A stretch of 64,000 bases of DNA from Liolophura sinensis (lineage: Eukaryota > Mollusca > Polyplacophora > Chitonida > Chitonidae). The position numbers and the translations under genes are program-made. The notes beneath the pieces were generated by a model. It saw only the letters and a list, made by a program, of their open reading frames with translations, searched no databases and had not been told where the DNA came from. The stretch is taken from assembly GCF_032854445.1 (NCBI RefSeq), contig NC_088298.1, forward strand, positions 3,470,160 to 3,534,159, in the 5' to 3' direction. Below, piece after piece: positions 25,860 to 36,845 of the stretch. Each line of letters begins with the position of its first letter. The stretch's first letter is position 1.

Positions 25860-25988
25860 CTCGTGTACGACATCCAGCACATGAGCAGCAGCCTCGGAGT
25901 AATCAGCCTTAGCGGTCAGTGAGTTGTTACTGCCGGTAGAGACAGGCGTCTGTAAGGTGTCCAGCAACGTCTTCCCGTCAGCACACAC
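25860..25988 (-). CDS. trio: trio exon 12 (spectrin repeat)
   Basis: 129 nt, 43 codons, phase 0 at both ends, between tgtgcag|GTGTGT and CACGAG|GTAAGA. It reads VCADGKTLLDTLQTPVSTGS then YSEAAAHVLDVVHE. DGK.LLD.LQ.P...GS and HVLDV.HEV are family-specific. Confidence 0.97.
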
Positions 25989-26390
25989 CTGCACAAAAGA
26001 TAGGAGAAAACCAGTTACCCTAGTTCCTCCGCCTTTTAACATATGAAGGAGTAACTTTTTACACCGTTTTAATTTGAATTTGACTGCCTCTACATTGCTT
26101 TTGTGAAACTTTATTTCAGATGCCCATGCTACAGTAAATGTGATCCCGCAATAGCTGCCAAACATTTAGGACAGGTTACATCATACAGTCAGACTTTTTT
26201 ACCATTATCGATAAAAGAGGTTGATCCTGAAACTCCCATATAATGACTGGTGTACTGCCTTAGAGGTAGTGACTGGAGAGCAAAAAGACATCTGGTAACA
26301 TGTAACATTTATAACCGAATACTGGAACAGTACCAGTTCCCCAAGATGAGAATTCAGACAGAAACCACAGAGAACGACAAACATTCTTAC

Positions 26391-26522
26391 CTCTGCATAA
26401 GCTTGGCTGATCGTCTCAATTAGGGTCTGATGTTCTTGTAACGATAATTCCAGGTCCTCAATATGAGAAGGAATATCAGGGTTTTGACAGGCCTCTAGCC
26501 AACCAGACACCTGGCACAGGTA
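26391..26522 (-). CDS. trio: trio exon 11 (spectrin repeat)
   Basis: 132 nt, 44 codons, phase 0 at both ends, between gtccacag|TACCTG and GCAGAG|GTAAGA. It reads YLCQVSGWLEACQ, then SHIEDLELSLQEHQTLIETI and SQAYAE. The first five or six codons also occur in every unit of the adjoining minisatellite. They align with the vertebrate exon start (Y..xVxxW), so they are genuine coding sequence. Confidence 0.95.
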
Positions 26523-27810
26523 CTGTGGACAGACAGAAAGGGAGACATGAAAGTAGTGACTTCAGACAGACAGACACCTGGCACAGGTACTGTGGACAGA
26601 CAGAAAGGGAGACATGAAAGTAGTGACTTCAGACAGACACTTGGCACAGGTACTGTAGCAGACAGAAAGGGAGACATGAAAGTAGTGATTTCAGACAGAC
26701 AGACACCTGGTGCAGGTACTGTGGACAGACAGAAAGGGAGACATGAAAGTAGTGACTTCAGACAGACACACACCTGGCACAGGTACTGTGGACTGACAGA
26801 AAGGGAGACATGAAAGTAGTGACTTCAGACAGACAGATACCTGGCACAAGTACTGTGGACAGACAGAAAGGGAGACATGAAAGTAGTGATTTCAGACAGA
26901 CAGACACCTGGCACAGGTACTGTGGACAGACAGAAAGGGAGACATGAAAGTAGTGATTTCAGACAGACACACACCTGGCACAGGTACTGTGGACAGACAG
27001 AAAGGGAGACATGAAAGTAGTGACTTCAGACAGACAGACACTTGGCACAAGTACTGTGGACAGACAGAAAGGGAGACATGAAAGTAGTGATTTCAGACAG
27101 ACAGACACCTGGCACAGGTACTGTGGACAGACAGAAAGGGAGACATGAAAGTAGTGATTTCAGACAGACACACACCTGGCACAGGTACTGTGGACAGACA
27201 GAAAGGGAGACATGAAAGTAGTGACTTCAGACAGACAGACACTTGGCACAAGTACTGTGGACAGACAGAAAGGGAGACATGAAAGTAGGGACTTCAGACA
27301 GACACCTGGCACAGGTACTGTGGACAGACGGAAAGGGAGACATGAAAGTAGGGACTTCAGACAGACAGATACCTGGCACAAGAAGTACTGTGGACAGACA
27401 GAAAGGGAGACATGAAAGTAGTGACTTCAGACAGACACACACCTGGCACAGGTACTGTGGACTGACAGAAAGGGAGACATGAAAGTAGTGACTTCAGACA
27501 GACAGATACCTGGCACAGGTACTGTGGACAGACAGAAAGGGAGACATGAAAGTAGTGACTTCAGACAGACAGATACCTGGCACAGGTACTGTGGACAGAC
27601 AGAAAGGGAGACATGAAAGTAGGGACTTCAGACAGACAGACACCTGGCACAAGTACTGTGGACAGACAGAAAGGGAGACATGAAAGTAGGGACTTCAGGC
27701 AGACAGATACCTGGCACAGGTACTGTGGACAGACAGAAAGGGAGACATGAAAGTAGTGACTTCAGACAGACAGACACCTGGCACAGGTACTGTGGACAGA
27801 CAGACGTGAA
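26509..27810 (-). repeat. 66-bp minisatellite carrying copies of a 3' splice site
   Basis: About 20 units of 62-70 bp fill the 3' half of intron 10 and overlap the first bases of exon 11. On the trio-sense strand each unit contains CTGTCCACAG followed by TACCTGTGCCAGGTGTCTG, the exon 11 acceptor and its first coding bases. Unit starts (+ strand TACTGTGG) are at 26521, 26588, 26651, 26717, 26784, 26851 and so on to 27787. Between them lies AGAAAGGGAGACATGAAAGT. Units are about 90-95% alike by eye. Confidence 0.96.
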
Positions 27811-28275
27811 AGTAGAGACTGTAAACAGACACCTGACACAGCTATTGTGAACAGTCTTACATACACATGGAAGTAGGCACTGTAAACAGACACCTGGGAA
27901 AGGTACCGTTTACAGACAGGCAAACAGACATGAAAGACTTCATACAGACAGACAGACATCTGGCATAGGCACTGTGAACACAGAGAGACAGACAACAAAG
28001 TAGGGGCTGTAAACAGACAGAGAGACAGACACCTAGCATAGGCATTGTGAACACAGAGAAACAGACATAATAGTAGGGACTGTAGACAGACACCTGGTAT
28101 AGGCACTGTGAACACAGAGAAACAGACAAAAAAGTAGGGGCTGTAGACAGACAGACAGATGCCTGACATGCATAGTGTGAACCCAGACAGACAAACACAG
28201 ACAGACATGAAACTACAAATAGACGAACACCTGGCATAGGTACCATGGACAATCAGAAAAGGAGATATGAAAGTA
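27811..28275. repeat. degenerate older extension of the 66-bp array
   Basis: Diverged units with CAGACACCTGGCATAGG, ACTGTGAACACAGAGA and GTAGGGACTGTA. Spacing is about 55-65 bp and similarity much lower than in the main array. Confidence 0.8.
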
Positions 28276-28532
28276 GGGACCAGAGACAAACACCAGAGAT
28301 TTACACTCAAACTGACATCAACTGGGCACATGTACGTGATGTCAATCATTATATTTCGTATATTTCTCAACTGTCAGCTTTAACACCATAACAACAAAAA
28401 AAAAAAACCCATAACACAGAAAATATAAAACTCCTGAAAACACATAAAATATTAGTTTTTCAAATATATCGTTTCTTGATCATCCGATAAATTTTTATAC
28501 CCATAAGATTCGACTCTCACAAGTTAACATAC

Positions 28533-28724
28533 CATTTCGGCTTTCTTGTGGAACAGCACTGACATGGCTAGCACTGTGCTCCGGTCATCCAAAGCAGCAG
28601 CCAGGCTTTTCCACTCTCTTTCCAAACGCGTAGCCTGAAGGCGTATAGTGTTTGAGGCGTAGTGTCCCGAGTCGCACAATCGCTGTGCTGCCTCCAGGAT
28701 TCGGGATATATTCAAATAGACATT
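28533..28724 (-). CDS. trio: trio exon 10 (spectrin repeat)
   Basis: 192 nt, 64 codons, phase 0 at both ends, between ttccag|AATGTC and GAAATG|GTATGT. It reads NVYLNISRILEAAQRLCDSG, then EREWKSLAAALDDRSTVLAM and VLFHKKAEM. The AALDDRS...FH.KAE motif is highly conserved in this family. The downstream intron 10 holds the tandem decoy-acceptor array. Confidence 0.97.
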
Positions 28725-29810
28725 CTGGAAAGCGAATAAAAACTGGTCCAGTATAAGCCCATAAAAAGACATAAGAAACCCAGAACCAACCAAAATCACT
28801 GAAAACGCACTACTTTTCTCCAAACCCCACAACAATTCACTTAAACATACAAAACTTTTTCGCACAATTCATATCAGCAGAGGCCATCAAGCTTTATACT
28901 GATGTACAGCATGTACATCTATATCAGCAGAGAAATACACAGGAAATAGGGGTGTCCAACAAAGGGAGATAACTGTAACAGCAGGAGAGCATTATGTTGG
29001 TGTGACGACCAACAAAACCTTAGTTCACTTTTTCTTCTTCTTTTTTTTGTCAAAATAGGTTTTCAAAAAAAAAAATACAAAGAAGCTGAATCATGCTAGA
29101 AACACATTCCCAAATCACCAAAGTTTGATTAAAAAAATATTAAACTCAAGTAATTATGGATGAAAATTATAAAATTTCTTTTTAAAAAGCCTTGTAATAA
29201 GCTTAATTTACGCATAACATTTTATAAAACAAATTAAGCTGACTTTATTTCAGCCTCTGTCTAAGAATATAATTATACATGTCAGTGACTGCAAGTAGTA
29301 ATTTTACGTAGTAAATTTTAAGTAGTAAACTTATAAACGAGTGAAGATAAATTATTCCATGTGCTTGATAAGTAAAATTTTATTTGTATTGTTGCAGAGG
29401 TAATGTTCTACTCAAAATCTTAGAGACATCGCACAATTAATGATGAAGTTTAAAATTTGAAAACTATCAGGAAAAACACTAAAAGCATAAAAACACCAGT
29501 ATACACACAAGCAATTATCACAACACAAGTACAGGCGGCTGGCACATAATTCAAAAATAAGGATAACAAAAGAAATACTGCAAATCTACTGGCAAACAAA
29601 AAGCTAATGGTGAATATAGGTCATGTGGATCTTCTGCTACATAATGACACAATGAACAATTTCCTATGTTATTTAGCAGTTTCTTCTGTTTAACAAATTT
29701 TTAGCTTTATGGGCGGTTAATGGATACTTCAACGATTTCTCTCCCTTCCCAATCCTCCACAACCATTGAACCTGAATCATTTCGAATTAAACAAAATTAA
29801 AGTCTTTTTA

Positions 29811-29897
29811 GCACTTTCACTTTGGCAGTATTACTTTCACTTTGGCAGTATCACTTTGACTTTGGCAGTATCACTTTGACTTTGGCAGTATCACTTT
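29811..29897. repeat. 20-bp tandem repeat, four copies
   Basis: CACTTTGGCAGTATCACTTT repeated in intron 9. Confidence 0.9.
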
Positions 29898-31049
29898 CAG
29901 TTTCATTAAAACAATTGTCATCTTTATTTCTTTGCTGTATACATATATCAAAGTGACCAAAACCATACCTTCATAAATATTTTTGACAAAGAAAACAAAC
30001 TGACCCAAGATCATACGAAAATGAAAGTTGTTACATGAATTTATTAAGAGGGTTATTAATGAAGATGTTAAAGAGAAGGCCAACATATCAATGGCAGCTT
30101 CCTTGTGTTTTTGACATTTTTCACTTAATTATTATCAACAAACCTGGCTTTGTCCATAACATACAAATTAGTTATAACAGCTGGAATCTGAGAGGACAAA
30201 ACGCTACTCTCTAATATGATGAAAGGCTACTCTCTAACAAGATAAAAAAAAAAAACATTTCTGTTCATAGCAACTCCTTAATATCTACAATTCTTTCTTT
30301 CATGTAAATAAAGACATGCAGAAATTTTTGACAATCATGCAAAAAACTGTTCTAAGGCCTCTTGAGATACATGATTTCAATTTGTGGAAAGGAGGAGCTA
30401 AAATTCAACCCCCATACCATTACAAGATATCATTGAAGGAGTGCCTTGAATTCTGGGGAAAAAATTCTCAGAAATATAAAGTGCATGTGCACTGAACTTA
30501 ATCACATAATGACTTTCTAAAAGAGCTTGATACAAAACGGTTAGAAAGCATAACTAAAAGAAAGAGTCAAAAAGTGTTATAAGTTCAAATGAAGTATTGG
30601 TGAGTATTATAAGAAAATGTTATTAATTTACTAAGATTGTAAAGCAGGATATCAAGGTTAAAAGGTCAAATGGTGAGCCAAAAAAGCTGAAGCTCAAAAG
30701 TCAAGGTTGAGTTTCTATCTTCAAATTTAAATGAAGTCTGATTTACAAAATCATGTCTGTGTACAAAAGCCTTTGAAGCTGGTATCAATATATCCCACTT
30801 AATTAAGTTTAGCTTTCTGATGATGTCTGTACAGACAATGTCAGTAACAGTTGAGTGCATGAAAAAAATAAAGACAAAAATTAAAATGTCCATTGTAAAT
30901 TGCCTGATGAATATCAACTGATGCATTTTTGAAAACGTTTGTAGCTGGTAAACATATCAATTTATTTCTCTAATCTAAGAAAACTGTACCTGATCTGATC
31001 CATTGCAAAACACTTCACTTCATGCAACTATCCAGTTCAAGGATGAAAG

Positions 31050-31265
31050 GTCGCTACTTATGTCAAGGTCACTTCCCAAATCCAAAAAATAAATATCAAG
31101 GTTACGGTCCACATCACCATAAATGTCAAGGCCACGGTCCAAATCCCCATAAATGTCAAGGTCACCGTCTAAATCACTATGAACTTCAAAGTCACTTTCC
31201 ACATCAACATAAATATCAAAGTCTCTACCAAAGGTCAACACCTCCCACATTTGACCTTCAATGTC
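31050..31265. repeat. 30-bp minisatellite, about seven copies
   Basis: Units contain ATAAATGTCAAGGTCACGGT and CCAAATC, in intron 9; short open frames on both strands are artefacts. Confidence 0.85.
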
Positions 31266-31672
31266 CAAGTTAAAGGTTGAAGGTTGGATCAGTGCGCAGG
31301 GGATCAGCATTGTATGTGTAGCAGTGCTCAGCTACCGCAGACATAAAATAAAACAAGACAGAACAGAGACAGAAGTAAGGAAGTCACACCTGCATAATGC
31401 TCTCCTTCACTCTAATTCTCTCACTAATAATTTGGGACACTGGCGTCGTCTACAATGAGTCAAACATACCGACTGTGTCATGCAAGAGAACTTCGACATG
31501 CACAGCCGATTTTAAGGCATAAAACTTAATGTTTGAAGCTGAAAATATTGGCACAAAGAATGTTCACAGAGCCAGTCGCTTGCGATGTTTTAAGCATGAA
31601 GTTAAAGAATTCCAATTCTAAACTGCCAAAATGTCCAAAAAACAGTTTTCTTCTTCAATGATTTGTTTTTTT

Positions 31673-31690
31673 TTTGGGAGGGGGGGGGGG
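31673..31690 (+). repeat. G-rich tract
   Basis: TTTGGGAG followed by a run of about ten G in intron 9. Confidence 0.8.
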
Positions 31691-32403
31691 ATTTTTCTCC
31701 AATAACAATCTGAATCTTGGGTAAGCAATCATAAAATTCCAACAGCCACGTACAAAACATCAGAAGATACTAAGTAAAAAAGAAACTGGCTTTGTAAAAC
31801 TAACCCTGTCAACCCAATGCAGACATTGGTGACCTTTACCCCCATTTGAAACTGGTTTGCTCCAATGACACAAAGTACTGCGAGTACTGGTACAATTTTT
31901 TTTCTTCAGGTCACTGAGGCAAAAACATTGGTTATTAAATGGGGGTAAAACCAGAAATACAATTTTACAGGTTAATATTACAAAATAATAAATTAATCAC
32001 AATATCTGTATTCAGAAAAGAAATTCAAGCATAAAGGAGTGTTAGTTCATGAGAGAGTTAAACAAAAAATCAACAACAGCCATGAGAAGAAAGAAAAAAT
32101 GAAAATTTTTATCAAAACAAATTAACCCAAACAATTCAACAACAATTTCATTCCTTTTCAAAACCATTTGATCCTTGGCAAGGCAACAATCTAAACATAA
32201 ATAAAGCCTTTTTGTTTTAAAACTTTCAAATCTTGTGCCCCCAAAAATGTACAATCATAGTCAGCAATCAAACAGCGTAGAAAAAGAGACACTTTTTATC
32301 AGCTAATACTGAAAAGATATTAGCATATTTGACAACGTTGCTGACCAATGAGAAATCGTGCAGTAAAAATGGGATTTCTAACGCAAAAAGAGTAATTACT
32401 CAC

Positions 32404-32526
32404 CATACAGTTGGAAGTAAACTGGGAATGCTGGGATTGCAAATCTGCAGCCAGCTGATGGGCGCTTCCGATCTCTGTGTAGTTGACCAGAAAAACTTCT
32501 CGGCTCTGAGTTATCCAATCAAACAT
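32404..32526 (-). CDS. trio: trio exon 9 (spectrin repeat)
   Basis: 123 nt, 41 codons, phase 0 at both ends, between tttgcag|ATGTTT and TGTATG|GTGAGT. It reads MFDWITQSREVFLVNYTEIG then SAHQLAADLQSQHSQF. The DWI...F...YTEIG pattern is the start of a Trio/Kalirin spectrin repeat. The leading Met is internal. Confidence 0.97.
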
Positions 32527-32734
32527 CTGCAAACACAAATCACATCAGTCAACAGCCTCCCAATTGACAACACAGAAACAATGTTGTATTCTTTTCTGGT
32601 ATTGAGGCATGGTATTCTGATAGGCTGATTTCAAACTGAACAGATAAATTGATTGGATGTGTCACTACACTGGGTTATACTAAATTTTGCATCTATGACA
32701 TTCCTAAAACCACATGCAGAAATGTCAAATTTAC

Positions 32735-33000
32735 TAACACTTGTAATGTTGAATTCACTAAAGCTTGCAATGCTTAACTTTCTTAAGCTTGCAATGTTGA
32801 ATTTGCTAAAACTTGCAATGATGAACTTTCTAAAACATGCAATATTGAACTTGCTAAAACTTGCAATGTTGAACTTACTAAAACTTTCAATGACCAACTT
32901 GCTAAAACTTGCAATAATGAACTTTCTAAAACTTGCAATGATAAATTTTCTAAAACATGCAATGTTGAAATTGATACAAGCTTGCAATAATAAAACCTGT
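32735..33000. repeat. 24-bp minisatellite, about 11 copies
   Basis: Units contain CTTGCAATGTTGAACTTGCT then AAAA, in intron 8 close to the exon 8 donor. Confidence 0.92.
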
Positions 33001-33151
33001 TGTGATCATCTTACAAAAATTTACAATGATGAATTCGCTTAAATTAGTAATTATCTGCTTTTTCAACGAGTACAAAATGATAGTGAACTGTAACAGAAAT
33101 ATTCAAAATACTTCATCGAAATAAAATAGGATATTTAAATCAATATGACAC

Positions 33152-33336
33152 CTTTTCACAATCGTCCTCAAAGAGACGCAGCTGAAAGCACTGTTCTAAT
33201 CTGCTTTTCTTGGCAGTCCAGAGTTGGTTGAGATGTTGCCGGGTAGAATGGAGATTCTCCAGAAGCTGTGAAATCTGGGGAACCGAAGTTTGGAAGTCAG
33301 CGTTTCCAGAAATCATCGTAGGTTTGGCGCCACTCC
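33152..33336 (-). CDS. trio: trio exon 8 (spectrin repeats 1-2)
   Basis: 185 nt between tttcag|GGAGTG and GAAAAG|GTGTCA; phase 1 in, phase 0 out. A Ser/Gly-rich linker (GSGAKPTMISGNADF) is followed by LLENLHSTRQHLNQLW and KSRLEQCFQLRLFEDDCEK. The last stretch is the recurring Trio spectrin signature (CFQLRLFE). Confidence 0.97.
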
Positions 33337-33465
33337 CTGAAAGCACGGTAGACAAGTAGATTGATTTGACTGGTGTCCTAATGCCAAATTCAGGACATTT
33401 TCACCTACTGTACAAGTTGAATGTAAGTATTTTTTTTTCAAGTGACACAATTTGTTTGAGTCTGA

Positions 33466-33641
33466 CTTAACTACCATGACGACATATGTTGTAGAGTCAT
33501 AAAGCGCACTTAGCTAAGTTTGCTCTTAACTACCATGACGACATACGTTGTAGAGTCATAAAATGCACTTAGCTAAGTTTGCTCTTAACTACCATGACGA
33601 CGTATGTTGTAGAGTCATATAATGCACTTAGCTAAGGGCTA
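33466..33641. repeat. 59-bp tandem repeat, three copies
   Basis: Starts at 33466, 33525 and 33584 with CTTAACTACCATGACGACA; the third is slightly longer. In intron 7. Confidence 0.95.
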
Positions 33642-34474
33642 CCTAGCACTAAGTATGCTTCATGAAACCAGCCCCAGGTTTATATGTTTATTTTGCAACG
33701 TAAGTTCAAATTTAATTTGAATTAATTTTTTTTCTTTTTCGGCTGTTTTTGTGTTTTGATCTCCAGAAGTTCAAATTCAGAACAAACCATTAATATTCTC
33801 TTGCGACATATCTATCATAACTAGAACTTCTGTCACGATAAATAGTACATTACACTCAAAAGATACATGAAAAAGTACTCTTAAACAAAAGGTATTGTTT
33901 TAAGGATAAAAAGATATGCCAGAAAAACGAAAGAAAAAAAATGTTTGAGGCATATTTTATACTTCTTAATAATCCAGACTCGCTCCCAAACAAAACTGTT
34001 TTGACAGATATCACAGTAGACATAACTACAGTAGGCACTTAATTTCCTGACTGACCACTGGGGCTATAGGGAAACAATAGTTTAAAGCTGCAAGTTTTTT
34101 TTTTAACTTTTATACGTTAGGCCACATCATACATTCCATATTTAGAACAAAAAGCACATGTTTTCTGTATTTAGAACAAAAACCACGTGTTTTCTGTATC
34201 TTTCCAGTAAGAAATGTGGCGTGCTTAATGTAATGTGCTGCAGAACCCCCCTGAACTTTAACTACAAATCTAGACAGGTGGGGATAAGAATTACATCCAT
34301 CATTCTGCAACTTTTCTATTGACATCAGAAAAGTGTTCTGAGAACTGTTTGGAAGGCAGAATAATGTCCTTATCTTTGGAAAAAAATGAAAGTTTCGTCA
34401 CCAAGTACAATTTCCTGAAAAATGCACTCTTCGTGTGTTATTTCAGGACAGATATTGTTTTCCCACTGCCTTAC

Positions 34475-34703
34475 CTGGCCGCCCTGTCTCATCCCCAGTT
34501 ATACATGTAAGGATATGTTGCCCCTCCAAGGCCAGGTCCTCCACCGGGGCACGCAGTACCCTCTGACGCACATGACTGTGCTCTTCTAACATCCCCTGTG
34601 CCCCGCCAACGTCATCGGGTAACTCAGGAGACGTGAGGATTTCAGCTAGTTCGTCCAATTTTTCCAACAAGTCTAACGCCTTCCAGATAAATTCTTCCAG
34701 CAT
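34475..34703 (-). CDS. trio: trio exon 7 (spectrin repeat 1)
   Basis: 229 nt between ttcacag|ATGCTG and CCAG|GTAAGG; phase 0 in, phase 1 out. It begins MLEEFIWKALDLLEKLDE and carries ILTSPELPDDVGGAQGMLEE and APVEDLALEGQHIL, the first spectrin-like three-helix segment after Sec14. The internal ATG at its first codon is only Met 189 of the protein, not a start. Confidence 0.96.
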
Positions 34704-35329
34704 CTGTGAATAGCCATGAAAACACGAGGAACTTCTGAAAATATGATCACTAAAAACAAAGGTAGCACTTTGACACATCAGCCACACTATCTTTATACCT
34801 CTTATCTAGCTCTGATACGTACATGTATGCGTACGGTACCAAGGCAGTGCTGATTGCCAACTTCATACTTCAGTATGCTTTACACTGAAGTATGCTTTAC
34901 ACTTGGCAAACACATACTTTCCTTTCAAAGTAAAATAATGTGCATAAATTACAATCCATGTTGACTTTATAGAGGGGGAACAGTATGCTGTGGGAGGCAT
35001 CTTAGCCCACCAATAAGCCAATCAGAATTTGCTGGTACCATAGCCTTATTGTCAAGTCAAGTATTCAACGCCAGATAACACACTACTTACACATTGGAGA
35101 TACTTTTCATGTACAAATTGCAAATTTAGAAAAATAGGTCTCAGACTGATATATTAACACTACATGTAGTCTATCTGATAACATAAAATTTAAATTTCAC
35201 TTTAAAGCATAATTTGGCCTTTCAAGAATTTTACACCGAACTTTTTCGTGTTAAAGATCTGGTGTTAATAAGTAGTAAATGTGGCCATCTGAAACAACTG
35301 TAAACTGTTAGACCATCCAGGAGACATAC

Positions 35330-35443
35330 CAATCTTAGCTGGATCCACTGCTCATGGTCATACTCAAGTGTCCCTTCAAACTCGCGTGTCAACTGCACTG
35401 GATCAATAACCTTCAGTAGTGTGTCCACTGATATCATGCTTGT
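35330..35443 (-). CDS. trio: trio exon 6 (end of Sec14 domain)
   Basis: 114 nt, 38 codons, phase 0 at both ends, between ttttcag|ACAAGC and AGATTG|GTATGT. It reads TSMISVDTLLKVIDPVQL then TREFEGTLEYDHEQWIQLRL, the C-terminal part of the Sec14 domain and the link to spectrin repeat 1. Upstream intron 5 (1,298 bp) is almost entirely a 22-bp minisatellite. Confidence 0.97.
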
Positions 35444-35491
35444 CTGAAAACAGAACAGTTCTCAACTCTCGTAACGAGATTGTTTGTTTTG

Positions 35492-36640
35492 TCCACATTA
35501 GGTCAGTCCTCATTTCACATTGGGTCAGTCCTCGTTTCACATTAGGTCAGTCCTCGTTTCACATAAGGTCAATCCTCATTCCACATTAAGTCAGTCCTCA
35601 TTTCACATTAGGTCAGTGTTCATTTCACATTAGGTCAGTCCTCATTTCACATCAGGTCAATCCTCATTCCACATTAAGTCAATCCTCATTTCACATTAGG
35701 TCAGTCCTCATTTCACATCAGGTCAGTCCTCGTTTCACATCAAGTCAGCCCTCATTCCACATTAGGTCAGTCCTCATTTCACATTAGGTCAGTGTTCATT
35801 TCACATTAGGTCAGTCCTCATTTCACATTAGGTCAATCCTCATTTCACATTAGGTCAGTCATCATTTCACATTAGGTCAGTCCTCATTTCACATTAGGTC
35901 AGTCCTCATTCCACATTAGGTCAATCCTCATTCCACATTAAGTCAATCCTCATTTCACATTAGGTCATTCCTCATTCCACATTAAGTCAATCCTCATTTC
36001 ACATTAGGTCAGTCCTCATTTCACATCAGGTCAGTCCTCGTTTCACATCAAGTCAGCCCTCATTCCACATTAGGTCAGTCCTCATTTCACATTAGGTCAG
36101 TGTTCATTTCACATTAGGTCAGTCCTCATTTCACATTAGGTCAATCCTCATTCCACATTAAGTCAATCCTCATTTCACATTAGGTCAGTCCTCATTTCAC
36201 ATCAGGTCAGTCCTCGTTTCACATGAAGTCAGTCCTCGTTTCACAATGTCAGTCCTCATTCCAGATTAAGTCAATCCTCACTCCACATTAAGTCAGTCCT
36301 CATTTCACATTAGGTCAGTCCTCGTTTCACTTTAGGTTAGGTCAGTCCTCGTTTCACATTAGGTCAAACCTCATTCCAGATTAAGTCAATCCTCATTCCA
36401 CATTAAATCAGTCCTCATTTCACATTAGGTCAGTCCTCGTTTCACATTAGTTCAGTCCTCATTTCACATTAGGTCAGTCCTCATTCCACCTTGAGTCAGT
36501 CCTCATTTCACATTAGGTCAGTCCTCGTTTCACATTAGGTCAGTCCTCATTTCACATTAGGTCAGTGTTCCTTCCACCTTAAGTCAATATTCATTCCACA
36601 TTAGGTCAGTTCTCATTTCACAATAAATCATTCCTTATTG
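35492..36640 (-). repeat. 22-bp minisatellite filling intron 5
   Basis: About 50 units. On the + strand they read CACATTAGGTCAGTCCTCAT; on the trio-sense strand each holds CTGACCTAAT. Variants (CATCAGG, CATTAAG, TCCTCG, AGTGTTC) recur in blocks, showing higher-order duplication (for example 35580-35840 resembles 35935-36170). The array ends about 50 nt before the exon 6 acceptor. Confidence 0.97.
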
Positions 36641-36741
36641 AACATTAAATCTGCTATTCGGTCAAAATTTAAATTTACAAAATGTCAAATGGTATTTAAA
36701 ACATTAGTTTATTCCTCCAAAACTTAATTTAAACTTCCTAC

Positions 36742-36843
36742 CTCAAACTTGTACTTGGAACTGCCGATACTTGTCCGTTGCTTCTCCCAAAACTTTTCTG
36801 GTTTGATAATGTATGCCACATGTATACTTCCTGGGAAACATTC
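36742..36843 (-). CDS. trio: trio exon 5 (Sec14 domain)
   Basis: 102 nt, 34 codons, phase 0 at both ends. It reads ECFPGSIHVAYIIKPEKF then WEKQRTSIGSSKYKFE, closely matching the family. Acceptor ttgttttag|GAATG is the last unit of the neighbouring 24-bp minisatellite (see findings). Donor is TTTGAG|GTAGG. Confidence 0.97.
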
Positions 36844-36845
36844 CT

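Noticed and set aside
26495-28370. Cys/Leu-rich frames such as CLKSLLSCLPF
   Set aside because: Readings of the 66-bp array in frames other than that of exon 11.
34443-34787. Separate gene starting at the ATG of the 114-codon frame
   Set aside because: Only 34475-34703 is conserved; the flanks are intron and the region is trio exon 7.
35492-36640. CRISPR-like regular 22-bp repeats
   Set aside because: Units are directly abutting with no spacers, in an intron of an animal gene.
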